Origin: Simmondsia chinensis
Lineage: Eukaryota > Streptophyta > Magnoliopsida > Caryophyllales > Simmondsiaceae
DNA: 64,000 nucleotides
Direction of reading: 5' to 3'
Assembly: GCA_018398585.1 (NCBI GenBank)
Contig: JAGTTD010000025.1
Coordinates: 13,955,578 to 14,019,577 of the forward strand
Shown here: in pieces, positions 43,978-55,494 of the stretch
Numbering within the stretch: position 1 is the first letter of the stretch
How the letters are laid out: every line of letters begins with the position of its first letter
Translations under genes and position numbers: made by a program
Notes under the pieces: generated by a model
Seen by the model: only the letters and a program-made list of their open reading frames with translations
What the model was told of the DNA's origin: nothing
Database searches by the model: none

Positions 43978-44411
43978 TGTTAAACCTCTAGATGACCTAG
44001 AAAATTAACATTGTGAATGAGAGAGTATAGATGAGAAGAGAAGTGAAGGAGATGAGATAATAGAGAAAGTAAGATAAGAAAGAGAGAAATATCTCAAAGA
44101 GATAGTTTGTATATCTGATTGAATGAATGACATTACAAAGATTGAGCTACTTATACTTAATATAAGTACATTGCATAGAGACAAAGCCATAACCGACTAA
44201 CTAAACCCAAGCAGCCAATATTTACCAAACCTTGACCAATAACTGACTTAACCACCTAAAACAACCTCTTGGCACCAAACACTAGCTAGAGACATAACAA
44301 AGCAAGGATAAAATGCAACACTTCACTATGCTTATTATAGAATTACAAAACAATAACAAAAACAACAGCTTCATGACTTAATGCTCTTCGAATCAACTTC
44401 GGATCATAACA
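43978..44411 (-). repeat. 5' LTR of element F (434 bp)
   Basis: Plus-strand ends TGTTAAACCTC...GGATCATAACA. The inner edge is set by the primer site. The outer edge is where repeat A sequence begins (AACCACTTTTTCCATAACTG). The interior is purine-rich GAGAAGAG repeats. Confidence 0.8.
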
Positions 44412-44860
44412 AACCACTTTTTCCATAACTGAAGTCGAATTTTTTGGCTCGCCACATCCGCCACTTTCCTTATTCTAGCTGGATTCTTAGGCCATCATTA
44501 TTTTACATGTAGGTTATTCATCTATACATACCATATCTTGGTTGGTCGTTCAATATATATAAAATTACAAAACTTCATTTTCTTCTCTATTTTCTTTCTC
44601 TCAAGTACAATCATTTCTCTTCTCCATTACTGAGCAAGTTGGAGCATACTCTAGCCATCTCCTCAAAGCACACTACTGAGTTGGGTATCGTGTTAACCCT
44701 TGGTGTTGAAGTCCCATTCATCCAATTTTACCTCATTAAGGCCATAAATGACTTAGGGCAGTGGAATTCTTCAAGGCACGACATTTCTTTGGTTTATTCT
44801 TTTCCTTATATTATTCATATTTGAGTTGTTTCTAACATCAGTTTTGTAACCTCAGAGATC
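44412..44860 (+). repeat. Dispersed LTR-like repeat A, 3' part
   Basis: Begins at the point equivalent to 45555 of the next copy (TCCATAACTGAAGTCGA/TCTATAACTGAAGATGG) and ends after GAGCAAGTTGGAGCATACTC, GGGTATCGTGTTAACCC and GACTTAGGGCAGTGGAATTC. Its 5' part is missing at the junction with element F. Confidence 0.55.
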
Positions 44861-45221
44861 AATTTGACTATGATAAGTGTTATATTTTAATCACTCAATT
44901 ACACTGTTTCACCAATAGGAGGTGGTTGTTCTCAAAAAATTAAAAAGTTATAGTGGTTAAGCGAAATATGCTAGATTTTCAAAGTGGTATTATGCGGCAA
45001 AAAATAACCATCATAATATTCAATGAATAAAAGACCTTTTGAATACAAATGTTCTCCATTGAAATAATGTGAGCCTAATATCCATGTCAAGGTGATGTGT
45101 GCATTCAATCAATTTCGCTAAAATGTCGCATCCATGGTCCATCTAAGCATTATTAGAAATCCGATACAACTCTCATGTAAGAACAAAAACGAGCCTTGTT
45201 CGGAACATTAGATACGATTGT
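44861..45221. other. Non-coding, MITE-like repeat piece
   Basis: 44915-45010 is the reverse sense of the 13285 repeat. Nothing else is recognised. Confidence 0.4.
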
Positions 45222-45775
45222 TGGAATTTGGGGTAGTATGTTTCAATTTTGATGAACTTGTAAGACCAACTCAATCGCACATAGAAAAACCAACTTTCAT
45301 GTCACATCGCGCCACGGTGTGGATTTTTTTTTTACTTGGACTTCTATTTTTACGACCATCGTATTTATTTGAGTTCTCGTAAATGAGCTCAAGGTGAATC
45401 CTTATCAATGCGTAGTGCTTGTGGCATTTCACTTGAGCTTGAGTTATTTTTCTTACTTGCTCTTGAGGGGTTGTCTGTACACCAGGTCTCAAGGCTTGAG
45501 GCTACAAGCTCAAGCTCGAGTACACATCTATGACTCTATCAACTCCTAGTCTTTCTGGAATAGTTTTTTCTATAACTGAAGATGGAGTTTTTGGCTCCCC
45601 CATATCTACAACTTTCCTTATTGAAGTCAGATTCTTAGGCCATGATATTTTCCTTAACATGCAAGTTTCTCTTCTATAAATACCATATCTTGGTGGGTTG
45701 TTCAATGTACTGAAATACGCAAGAACTCTGTCGTCTTCTCTATTTGCTTTCTCTATCAAAAGTTAGATAAGACCT
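45222..45775 (+). repeat. Dispersed LTR-like repeat A, further copy
   Basis: Starts TGTTGGAATTTGGGGTAG. It has CAATCGCACATAGAAAAACC and the CTCAAGCTCGAG centre, and ends in TATAAATACCATATCTTGG followed by the copia fragment. Confidence 0.5.
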
Positions 45776-45784
45776 TTCACAAAT

Positions 45785-46279
45785 TATGGAAGGTTTATGC
45801 AGCAAAGCTGAAATATCTCAAAGTGTGGGGACATCTAGCTAAATTAAGAATTCCTAAGTTTAAATGAAGCAAGATGGGTCCTAAACTGTAGATGCTATTT
45901 TTTTCTTTTTTCTTTTTTTGGTTATGCTATGAATAGTGATGCATATAGATTCATGCTACTTAATGACTCGAGCCCTCGGCTTGGTAAAATAATGGAATCT
46001 CAAGATGTTGAATTCCTTGAGCATAAATTTCCCATGAAAGAATCTACGCATGCTTCATTACTAGAATCTGCACCTATTGCATCTGCATTATCATCTAGTC
46101 ACACGCATCATGAACTTAAGATTCAGGAATTTAGAAGAAGTGAGAGGGCTCGAATTGAGACTAGTTTTGGACCTAAATTTGTGATTGCTTTCTTATCTGA
46201 GTATCATTATTTTGACAACATGGTGTGAGTGCATTCATGCTAGATGATCCAAAAACATATGATGAAGCCATGAGAACCA
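45785..46279 (+). pseudogene. Ty1/copia integrase-RT linker fragment
   Basis: Plus-strand frame: LWKVYAAKLKYLKVWGHLAKLRI, a stop, then after a T-rich stretch GYAMNSDAYRFMLLND. SQDVEFLEHKFPMKES, RRSERARIETSFGPKFVIAFL and DDPKTYDEAMR follow. This is the order of the copia integrase C-terminus and the linker leading into RT (GYA--S-AYRFL..., R-SKR-R-E-SFG, P-TY-EA). It stops where LTR B3 starts (46280). Slippage in a T-rich tract (45897-45920) replaced a few codons. Confidence 0.85.
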
Positions 46280-48289
46280 TGTTGGGACGAATTTCAAAAA
46301 TTTTCCCTAATTTAATTGATTTGATGTAGCGGAAGGGTTTAGAAATCCTATTTCTAAATCTAAGGTTGATTTTAAATTATTAATTTTGAATCTACATATT
46401 TAAATTTCTAATTTAAATCTACAGGCTTCTCCTTTAATATATTCATAACAATAACATGAACTTAAAACAGGCATAATAAGAAAAATTATAAATAAATAGA
46501 AAAGCAAAAACATAAAAGAGAACAGAAAGAGAAATACCTGGAATTACACCAAAAATAAAGAACACCAGAATGTTAAAACTCCAAGAATAATAACAAACTC
46601 CGAAAAAGCAAACAAAACCGAGACCCAGCGGCCTTCTATGCAATGACCTTGAACCGCCTTGAGAGTGGGCTCCGAAAAATATTAAACTTGAGAAAAGAAA
46701 ATTTTCAAAAGAAAATTTTTTTTCTGTCCCACTAGGTTTCCAAAAATCGACAGTTTTAGAAGCCTTTAATTTATTTAATTCTAAATTAAATGCCAAATCT
46801 TGAAATAGGTACCTCTATTCACAACAGGATACTAAAGCGAAAAATTACAAAATAAACGATGTGGGATGCGCAGGTAAAAAAACAAAACGCAGCATTCAAA
46901 TACAATATACAAGCAAAATGCAACGTTTCAAATAAAGAAAAATCACGCCTCACTCCGTGTGCCACTTGTTGCAATTGGATTGGTCCCCGCCATCAACCCC
47001 TTCCTTGCTTACCCAGCGTGCCACGTGGCACGTTTTGTTTGGTTCATGCCTGAAGGAAGGGATCGCCACTATTAGCCATCCCAGCGTGCAACACATGGTC
47101 AGATTTGTTCGACGCGGATCATGACTTATGCCCCCCCCCCCCCCCCCCCCCTCCCCCCCCGTTTTGTTTCCCCCTTATTTAAAAATTCATCTTATAAATT
47201 TTAATTTTTGAAAAATTATTTTATTTTATAATTTTTAACTTTTATTCATCTCATGAATAATGTTTGGTCAATTTAAATTTACTTATCTCATAAATTCTTT
47301 AATATTTTTTTGATGGCAATAAATACAGAGGCTTGCGGAGGGACCTTAGAGACAATTTAAATTTAACTCCAAATGGGTTAAATTGCTTGCCATCTCATGA
47401 TAAAATTTATTTACAATTTAATGAGACTTGATTCTACTTCTCGACATAAATCACTTATTCGACATTTTCCAAATAGAATGTGTTGATGACAACTAACCCT
47501 CCACCAATGTCCATGACAATGAATAAATATTACTACCATTAGCCTTCTCACTGCTTCTCCATTAGTTACTGACTCGAGCTTCACTGAATAATTCATTTAT
47601 ATTTGAACATATGCATAGTATAGATTCCAAATGTTAAACACCTGGAACATTTCAGCCAAAGTTTCCAAATCATTCAAGCACTTGCGAATCAACCAAGGGG
47701 ACATCTGTATCTCGTAAGAGAATTTAGATTCCCTATTAAATACCTTATTATTGTCACACATTAAGCCGTTACCCAGTGTAATCGTTTGTCTAGACCTTAC
47801 TTATAGTCCAGAATACTCTCAAGATTTAGAGTCGTCATTCAAATAGTACAACATGAATCACTCATCTCCGGTAATAGTTTAGAAACAAGCAACACACATG
47901 GTCCAACTGAATGTGTCAATCTTATTAAAAACATCAATCTAACACTTTTGGATCACCATCCACATGACCAAGACATGTCATCTAAAGTGTTAAGTCACGG
48001 TCTTAACAGACAAGTAGCCTAAGCTTATTAATGACCATGAGTTATTCAAATAACACTCCATATTCCAAGTCTATCGGTGGCTTAATCTCATTATCCACTT
48101 AGAATTAACATGTAAAATGTAAAATGAGGACTCTATTTATCTCATGGATGATACAAAAAGAAAATCACATGCAGTATATGTGCTCGCTTATACAAATTTA
48201 ACAAGAAAATGACTAGAACTTTAATTTTATTCAATAATAAAAAAACTATTAATACAAAAAATCTGAATTTCAAGACACTATGCTTAACA
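46280..48289 (-). repeat. Copia LTR family B, copy B3 (3' LTR)
   Basis: Minus-strand LTR, plus-strand start TGTTGGGACGAATTTC at 46280 and end TATGCTTAACA at 48289, 2.01 kb. Pol remnants follow directly to the right, so this is a 3' LTR. It contains a C21-T-C8 tract at 47131-47160 that sister copies lack. Confidence 0.8.
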
Positions 48290-48731
48290 ATCTCTCACTT
48301 GTTCTAAATTTAATTTATTACAAACTTTATACCATCCCTTTTATGTATGATCCAAAGGTCTACTAAGTCAAAGTCTTAGTGAAGTCAATTATTCTATCTG
48401 AACCTACTTGCCCTCTTTACAGCTTTCGAAGCTACAACATGTTCAGCCTCTGTTATGAAGTTAGCAATACAAAACTGCTTGACATTCCTCCTACTAATGG
48501 CTCCTACTCCAAGGGTAAAGACATGCCCAAACGTCCAACGTCTGGCATCTCTATATGAAAGATTAGTATATAATCCTTAACTAAATCTTTACAGCTGATA
48601 ACACCCCTACATCATTTCCCAATGAGTAGTATATTATTGATATACAATACTAAGAAAGTCACTACTTTCTCTTGATGTCATTTGTACAAGCATGGTTCTT
48701 CAACTAATTGCCCAATAACCATAAGACTTAA
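48290..48731 (-). pseudogene. Ty1/copia RT-RNase H remnant
   Basis: On the minus strand, FLVLYINNILLIG (from the copia RT YVDDILLIGN motif, both catalytic Asp now Asn) is soon followed by the RNase H MSSSF.../RLNML region parallel to 22380-22680. Most of RT-RNase H between them is deleted. It is cut by the CACTA end at 48732. Confidence 0.7.
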
Positions 48732-48950
48732 CACTACAGGAAAATGGGTCTTTAACGACCAAAAATAACAACGGAATTTTTTTTGTCGCCAAAAAGTGTA
48801 TGTTCAATGCCTAGTTACAACGGGATTAAAAAAAACCATTGTTAGAGGATGGTGTGCGATGGACTTAGAAAGACAGGCACTAAATATGGTCATTCATTCG
48901 ACTCGCAAATCGTTGTAAATGGCTCATCTAAGTGATAAAGCTTGACTAAA
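48732..48950 (+). mobile_element. CACTA (En/Spm) transposon end
   Basis: CACTACAGGAAAATGGG at 48732 matches the CACTACAAGAAAA terminus of plant CACTA elements. It is followed by sub-terminal TTTAACGACC and TAACAACGG motifs. I see no opposite end or transposase, so the right limit is arbitrary. Confidence 0.55.
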
Positions 48951-49194
48951 AAATTAATATTAATTTGTAAAAATTAGATGCTTGTTTTTTTAATTTTTTA
49001 TTGTAAATTTTTCCTGAAGTCTTTTTTAATCTAACTATCCTTTTCTCCGCCCATACTATAATATGAGTTCAAGTGTCAAAAATACTCGAATCAGTATTGG
49101 ACTCGATATTTGACTCATTTGGTATACTTCAGTTGTACTGAATTATTAATCATTTGATATATTGATATATAATCTATTTAATATATTAAGTAAA
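48951..49194. other. AT-rich stretch, nothing recognised
   Basis: May be the interior of the CACTA fragment. Confidence 0.3.
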
Positions 49195-49349
49195 AGTTTC
49201 CTACGTACTCCAAATCCCTCCATCCTCTAAATCCTAATTTTTGAGCTTTTGGAAATGAAAAAAAACAACAAATTCAATGTTATACTCTACAAAAAAAAAA
49301 AAAAAAAAAAAAGTTAGTATACACACCCCCTCAAATCCCACATTATACT
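49195..49349. repeat. Degenerate A-rich satellite-like array, left part
   Basis: Loose units of CCCTC(A/C)AAATCC(C/T)A-TTATACTCT plus an A-run. The array resumes after LTR B4 at 53238. Confidence 0.5.
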
Positions 49350-50986
49350 TGTTAGGAATAGTGTCCTCTCATCTAGATTTACTCTATTAATATTATTTTA
49401 TTAAAGAATAAATTGAAGTTCCAGTCATTTTCTAGTTAAATTTGTGTAAGTGAGCATTTATACTACATGTGATTTTCTTTTGGAAAACATCCATGAGATT
49501 GATGTAGTCCTCAAACTACAATTTACATATTTGTTCTAAGTGGTTTATGAGATTAACCCACGGATAGACTTGGAACAAATGGTATGGATTGTTATTTGGA
49601 AAACTCGTAGTCGAAGACAAGTTTGGCCATTTGTATGCTAAGACTATAACTTGACACTTTAGATGACTTTTCGTGGTCAGGTGGATAGTGATCCAAAAGT
49701 GTTATGTTGGTGTGTTTAATAAGATTGATACACAAAGCTAGACCATATGGATTACTTATTTCTAGACTATTATCGGAGATGAGTGATTCATGTTGTACTG
49801 TTTGAATGATGACTCTAAATCCTGAGAGTATTCTGGGCTTGTACATGGAACATTAGTTACTTTGGGGTACTATACGTAAAGTCTAAACGCATGATTGAAT
49901 TCTCACGTACTCTAGGTAGCGGCGTGAAGTGTGACAAGGATCAGGTATTCAATAGGGAATCTACAGTCTCTTATGAGATACATATGTCCCCTTAGTTGAT
50001 TCCCAAATATTTGAATAGTTCAAAAACTTTGGTCAAAATATTCCAAGTGTTTGACATTTGGAATTTATACTATGAATAGATTAAAGTATAAATGAATTAT
50101 TCATTGAAGAGCGAGTCAATAACTAATGGAGAAGCTGTGAGAAGGATAATGGTAGTAGTTATATTTATTCTTTGTCATGGACATCTAGTGGAGGGGTTGT
50201 TGTCATCAATACAGTCAATTTTGAAAAATATCGAATAAAGAGTTTAAGTTTGGAGTGCACTGAGATTTATTTAGTGGAATTAAGTCTCATTAAATAGTAA
50301 TTAAATTATTTCATAAAATAATTAATTTAACCCATTTAGAGCTAGATTTAAATTGTCCCTGAGGTCCTTACGCAAACTTCTGTATTTATTGTCATCGAAA
50401 AAATATTAAAGAATTCATGAGATGAGTAAATTTAAATTTTTAAACATTATTCATGAGATGAATAAAAATAAAAAATTATAAAATAAAATAATTTTTGAAA
50501 ATTAAAATACATATAATGAATTTTTTACATGTTCAGCAAACAAAAAAAAGAAAACAAAAAATAAAAAATCGCATTTCAGAGGTTGTAATCCGCGTGATTC
50601 GAATTGGATGAACCAGCGCGCGACAGACGTCCACCATGGCTATCCACATCCCTGCACGGTGACGAATCACACACTGCCATGTGGTCGCATTCCATTGGAA
50701 GAAACACGTGTCATTTGGCCTGCTAACAAAACGATGTGTTTGGTTTTTTTTAAATATAAAATGATGTGTTTTGCTTGTTTATACTGGATAATTTATACGA
50801 ATCCCACATGTTCTTTTATTTTTTCGCTCCGGTGCACTACTATAAGTAGAGGTATCTATTCAGAGGTTTGACATTCAATTAAAACAAATTTTTAGGGTTT
50901 CTGAAATTTGTTTCAGAGACCTAATAGGAGAGAAAAATATCAGTTGAAAATTTTATTTTCTAATTTAATATTGGGTTATTTACATT

Positions 50987-51232
50987 TTAGTACCCTGATA
51001 TTTTTGGAAATAATAAAAAGGACCCTGACTTTTTTGAATTATTAAAAAGGCCCTTAGGTTTTTGTCGTATTAATAAAAAAAGGCCACTTTCAAGCATGAT
51101 GACGTTATTTTCCATCAACAGAGCTGGCGTGGCCACTCTTTTTAATTAATGCTAGAATAAAATGACCTTGAGTACGCTTTAACATCCTTATTCTTACTTT
51201 ATAAGAATGAAATTCGAGATATTGTATTAAGT
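50987..51232 (+). other. Unclassified insertion within LTR B4
   Basis: GGGTTATTTACATTTTAGTACCC... resembles the end of a DNA transposon but no inverted partner is found. Together with about 52642-52770 it replaces LTR sequence present in B5. Confidence 0.35.
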
Positions 51233-52641
51233 AGAAGTGATGCGCCTCAGATTTACGCATCTTTTAATTATTATTTTAATTATTTTGCACCTATTTAATT
51301 ATAATTCTATACTCATTTTGGCAATTTTTATGTTAAGCAGATTTGAAATCAAAGTTCCGAAAATTTTCAAAACTGGTGCAAATAAGACAAATTCGATGCG
51401 TAATCAATTAAATCAAGCCAATCGAGATTCAGGACATGAACGTATAAGCTCGGAACTCGCGTCCGACCCGTATTGGGCCCAACACGCAGCATCGCCTCAA
51501 CTCCTAGCCCATCAACCTCAAGCTCACGCGTAGGTTCATCGTCACCCACCAGCCACGACCAGCCTAGATTCACCTCCAGCCCAACGAAATCCCACACCGG
51601 CCGGCCAAACAATCTCGGCCCAACCCACATCGTCATCCACCCGTAGACCCGACCCGCACCTATCCCAGCCCAGACCCACACCTCCAGACCCGAAACACCA
51701 AGCCCAGCTCGTTGGGGTTGCGAGCCATCAATATAAATTATGGCTCTATTTTTGGGGGAGTCTCTGTTTTGGTGCGGGGAACGATGGCCTATTTTCTCTC
51801 TCTCCTCTCAGCTTCTCAATTCTTTTTTCTATTTTTTTCATTAAATTGGAACGAGAGCGAAATTAGCGTGAAGACCGACATGAGTTCGTTCATCTCCTCC
51901 TTCACCGGATCATCCTTGGGTGGGGTTTGAAATCTTAGCCTTGACTTTTGTTTACTTTTAATTCGGGTTAATTTGATTGTTTACATGAATTGCTTGGTTG
52001 AGATAAATACTTTAAAGTATTATATTTTTATTGTTTATTCAATTGATATGATTATTGAGTTTGTAACCTTTAATTGTTGATATTGATATTTATAAATTAA
52101 TCCTTTGTGCTTGTAGCTTTAGGATTAATTAATCAAGCAATAGTATTAACCGAATTGTTAATTAAAGCCTATCTTTCCCATGCTTTAGTTACATAGGGTC
52201 AATACATAATAATTAACAATACGTTAGGTAGAGCCTATTTTCCTTATGCTTTAGTTAGATAGGGTCAATAAGCAATACTAACAATATTATCTTAGTAGGT
52301 TAAAACTTGTAGCCTAAACCACTACCCGTGTGACAATCAATAATCTCAATTTAAGAGTTAACGCAAAAATAATTGGTTAATGATGGATTCGAAACCCTAG
52401 GCTCCAATTTAATACACGTTCCCGATTAGTAATAGATTACTTTCGTTTAATTATTGTTTTCTAGATTAATTGGCACAAAGATATCAATTTTCCTTAAATC
52501 AATTTAGGTCATTGATTAAATTCACGCACTCTTAGTCCATGTGGTTCAACACTCTCTCGCCCTACACTTCAATTTAGGTGTGTTTAACAGATAGGATTTT
52601 ATATTAAATTTTGATAGACGTAGAAAAAGCACATCAAGAAG
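51233..52641. mobile_element. Ty3/gypsy solo LTR with 5-bp target duplication
   Basis: 1399-bp LTR (51238-52636) with ends TGATGCGCC...GCACATCA, bounded by AGAAG at 51233-51237 and 52637-52641. CCATGTGGTTCAACACTCTC near the end resembles the conserved U5 stretch of Athila/Tat LTRs. There is no internal sequence, so it is a product of LTR-LTR recombination. Open frames of 98 and 104 codons in its GC-rich part (51237-51681) are not genes. Confidence 0.88.
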
Positions 52642-53237
52642 CAATCTGTTTCACTTATTTTGTTTCAAAATATAATTATTAAAGATTATTTTTGTCATTT
52701 TATTGTAGCATTAACAAAAATGTAGCTGTCACTCAGTTCTGTCAACTAAAGATTACATCATCATTTGGTATTCTTTTGAAGATTATTATCTCTCTCTGGT
52801 TTTCTTATATTAGAGCAATTCCAGGTATGTTTTCTTTCCTTCACTTTTGTTTTCACTTTTCTATTTATTTATAATGTTTTGTTATTATGCCTGTTTATGT
52901 TTGTGTATTATTATGAATGTATTAGAGTAAAATGCATGTAGATCTAAATTACGAATTTTAAATTACTCCTAGGTTTATAATTATGAATTCTAAACCCCTT
53001 CCGCTGCCTAAACCTTATAAAATTAGGGGAGAACTTTTGAAATTCGTCTCAACAATCGGTATTAGAGCAAAGAGATCTATAGAGACAACCCTATTCCCGG
53101 GAGCTCTCGCACGTGGCCGGGGGCTTAGGTAGAGAGAAGAGTCTCCTACTTTTAGTGCTCTAATAGGTGCCTTTTGTTGTGACCATAGTTGAAAATTGTG
53201 AACCCAATAGTCGGTATCAGAGTTTTTTTTCCCAACA

Positions 53238-53560
53238 GTACCCTACAAAAAATAAAAAAATATTATACATACCCCTCAAATCTCACGTTATACTCTTCCA
53301 AAAAAAAAAAATCAAATTTCAAATTTCCACACCCCTCCAAATCCTAGTTTACTCTTCAAAAATAAAAAATTAAAAATTAAATCCTAGATATTATTCAAAC
53401 ATCATGTTTTTCTCTTCAAAAAATAAAAAAAAATAAAAATAAATTAAATCCCATGTTACTCTCTTTAAAAAAAAAAAAAAAACAACATAGATAGTTATTA
53501 TTCATATCCCACGTTACTCTTTTCAAATCCCACTTTTTGCTCATATCTTTCACTTTCATA
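53238..53560. repeat. Degenerate A-rich satellite-like array, right part
   Basis: At least five loose units: CCCCTCAAATCTCACGTTATACTC, CCTCCAAATCCTAGTTTACTC, AAATCCCATGTTACTCTC and so on, each followed by an A-rich run. Confidence 0.6.
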
Positions 53561-54815
53561 TGAATCTAAAATTGGCACTATAAAATTGATACCATCTACC
53601 TAAAATTCAAATTGTAAATAGCGAAAACTATCAAGAACTTTTTCATCGCGTATGTGTTGCGATTACTTGCAAGATATTTTAATTCATCATGTTACAAATT
53701 ATAAATCAAATTTCCTTCTTCTTTTGATTTTTCAAGTCAAATTTCCTTTTTCTTGCGATTGATCAATATATGCAATAGATTAACTGTTTGTATATTTTAA
53801 CTATGTATTATAATATTTTAATATTTTCTAAGTATGTTGTATAAAATATAAGAAACATCCGTGCATCAAATGGGGAATGACTAATTTAATTTCATATTAG
53901 TTACTCTCTTTATTGCGAAATTTCTTAAGAATTTGAATAGTTGGCCTATATAAAATTCATATATAAGTCCGAGTAGAGTTCTATTTTCAAAGCAATTAAT
54001 ATTAGGTGGTGTAATCCAATAAACCTATATGTCAAATACCCTAACTTTAGTCGTTTTGCAACTTAAAAAACCTAAGTTGATTATTGGTTTCAATTTACAA
54101 GCCTAAACCACAAATATAAAGTAGACATTGTGGGCGTACAAGGCCAATGATGAGGCCCATGGGCCTTTACATGGCCTTTTAAATACTTTGGATTTGAAGA
54201 CGTGGAGGCTGCCTAAATTGTTTTCTTTTTATTTAGTTTAAATAAATAATTGGTTTAAACTGATCAAGAGGTTCATTTGATTGTGTATAAAATATTTCTT
54301 TAAAATTATTCCATCTAAAAAAATTAATTATTAATTTAAAAGTTTTCTTTACTAGTCAAAAGTTAATTTTTTTAGATATATGAATATAGGATTTATATTC
54401 AATTTATTTCAAGTAAATATTAAATAATAATTTTTTTTTTCTAAATCTACCTATGTATTTCTTAGACTTATCCTATCTTTTATTCATTCTTCCATCCAAA
54501 TCTTTATTTTTCATAGAAAATCAAATGCGGGAAAAAAAATGTAAAATTAAAACGAACAATATGAAAAATATCTTCCCATATTTCTAGAAGTCATGTCCTC
54601 TTGACTCGACGGTAAAGTAGAGAAGAGTAATATTAATAGTGGTAAATTCTTATCCTTATTTCACAAATTTTTTAATGGGGTTAAGGGGAGAAAGTTTTAT
54701 CCTAAAATTTTAGGGTAAAGAGAGGTCTAGAATAAAATTTTAAAAAATTGTGAATAATCTATTTTTTATAAAATTGCATGAATTCATTTATGCATTGCAA
54801 TTGAATAAAACCGTT
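53561..54815. other. AT-rich stretch, nothing recognised
   Basis: No coding or RNA signal, and no known repeat family. Confidence 0.4.
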
Positions 54816-54816
54816 T

Positions 54817-54965
54817 TTGCATTTATATGGAAGCGTGAAGGAATTTGACATCAATAAGGGCTTAACCTACCTCGCCTGTAGGAAATGCAAGTTTGAGGTC
54901 AAAATAGTTAACAATCAATTCGTATGTCGGAATTGTAAGAATATCAATGCTGCAATTACACTCAG
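54817..54965 (+). pseudogene. RPA70-like C-terminal zinc-ribbon exon fragment
   Basis: The frame KEFDINKGLTYLACRKCKF, then QFVCRNCKNINAAITLRY, has the two C-x2-C pairs and surrounding pattern of the replication protein A large-subunit C-terminal DNA-binding domain (Rep_fac-A_C). Plant genomes carry many such copies, including in Helitron-associated proteins. ACTCAG|GTATGC at 54965 is a plausible 5' splice site, so this looks like one isolated exon. No neighbouring RPA exons were found. An (AT)n run follows at 54977-55001. Confidence 0.5.
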
Positions 54966-55494
54966 GTATGCTCATAATATATATATATATATATATATAT
55001 AACAATTATATTTTTTTGTTGAATTTCGCATTCACTCTCTCTCTCTCTGTGTAACGTCTCTCTCTGCTGTCCCTGCTCTCTCTCGCTCAACGTCTACTGA
55101 CATGCCTGCCACCATCGTTGGCAACCTCGCCGACGTGGCCGGCTCACCACCGTAGGCGACGCAAAGACGATGGTGCCACCGCAGCGTCGGAGCAGCGACG
55201 CCAAGTTTGGTACCCTATGAAACCCCGTACCACCACCACCACCGCCGGTGCCACTCGGAACCAAGACTGCAGCAGACCCCCACAGGCAACCCGCTCGGCC
55301 ACACAACCCCCCTAAGCCACCAGCGACAACCCTGACACACCGAACAAGCCCCCCCCCAGATTTCTTCTCCTTTACCTTGACCCACTGGAATCCGGCTCCT
55401 GTTCCCCGGACCCAACACCACTGGAACCCGCCCCGACCCACACGGGCCACCTGGAACACCACAATTGCCCACCTGGACCATCGACCCCATTTCC

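Larger units (their letters stand above)
35700..44411 (-). mobile_element. Ty3/gypsy element F, truncated, with two nested insertions
   Basis: Minus-strand element: 5' LTR 43978-44411, primer site 43963-43975, gag start 43871, gag continued at 40181-40743 and 36836-37591, protease 36305-36835, and RT 35700-36304 ending after FGLTN. Two later elements split gag: the LINE 40754-43768 and the LTR element 37597-40175. Both have target duplications, and the gag sequence continues across both sites. The part beyond RT palm and the 3' LTR are missing. Confidence 0.88.
49350..53237 (+). repeat. Copia LTR family B, extended copy B4, probably a solo LTR
   Basis: Plus-strand start TGTTAGGAATAGTG at 49350. 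It is collinear with B5 through TATAAGTAGAG near 50840. After an interruption (about 50987-52770, containing a nested gypsy solo LTR) it resumes at GAGCAATTCCAGGTATG. It passes GAAATTCGTCTCAACA (53054) and continues 183 bp more to TTCCCAACA, the same end as B5. Flanks ATACT/GTACC match at 3 of 5 bases with two transitions. Both flanks lie in the A-rich array. Confidence 0.7.

Noticed and set aside
46443..46796. 117-codon minus-strand frame with hydrophobic stretches
   Set aside because: Part of LTR B3. The parallel frames at 20527-20760 and 55969-56220 in sister LTRs show it is non-coding LTR sequence.
51237..51681. Overlapping 98- and 104-codon frames
   Set aside because: Inside a gypsy solo LTR with a defined target duplication; no protein similarity.
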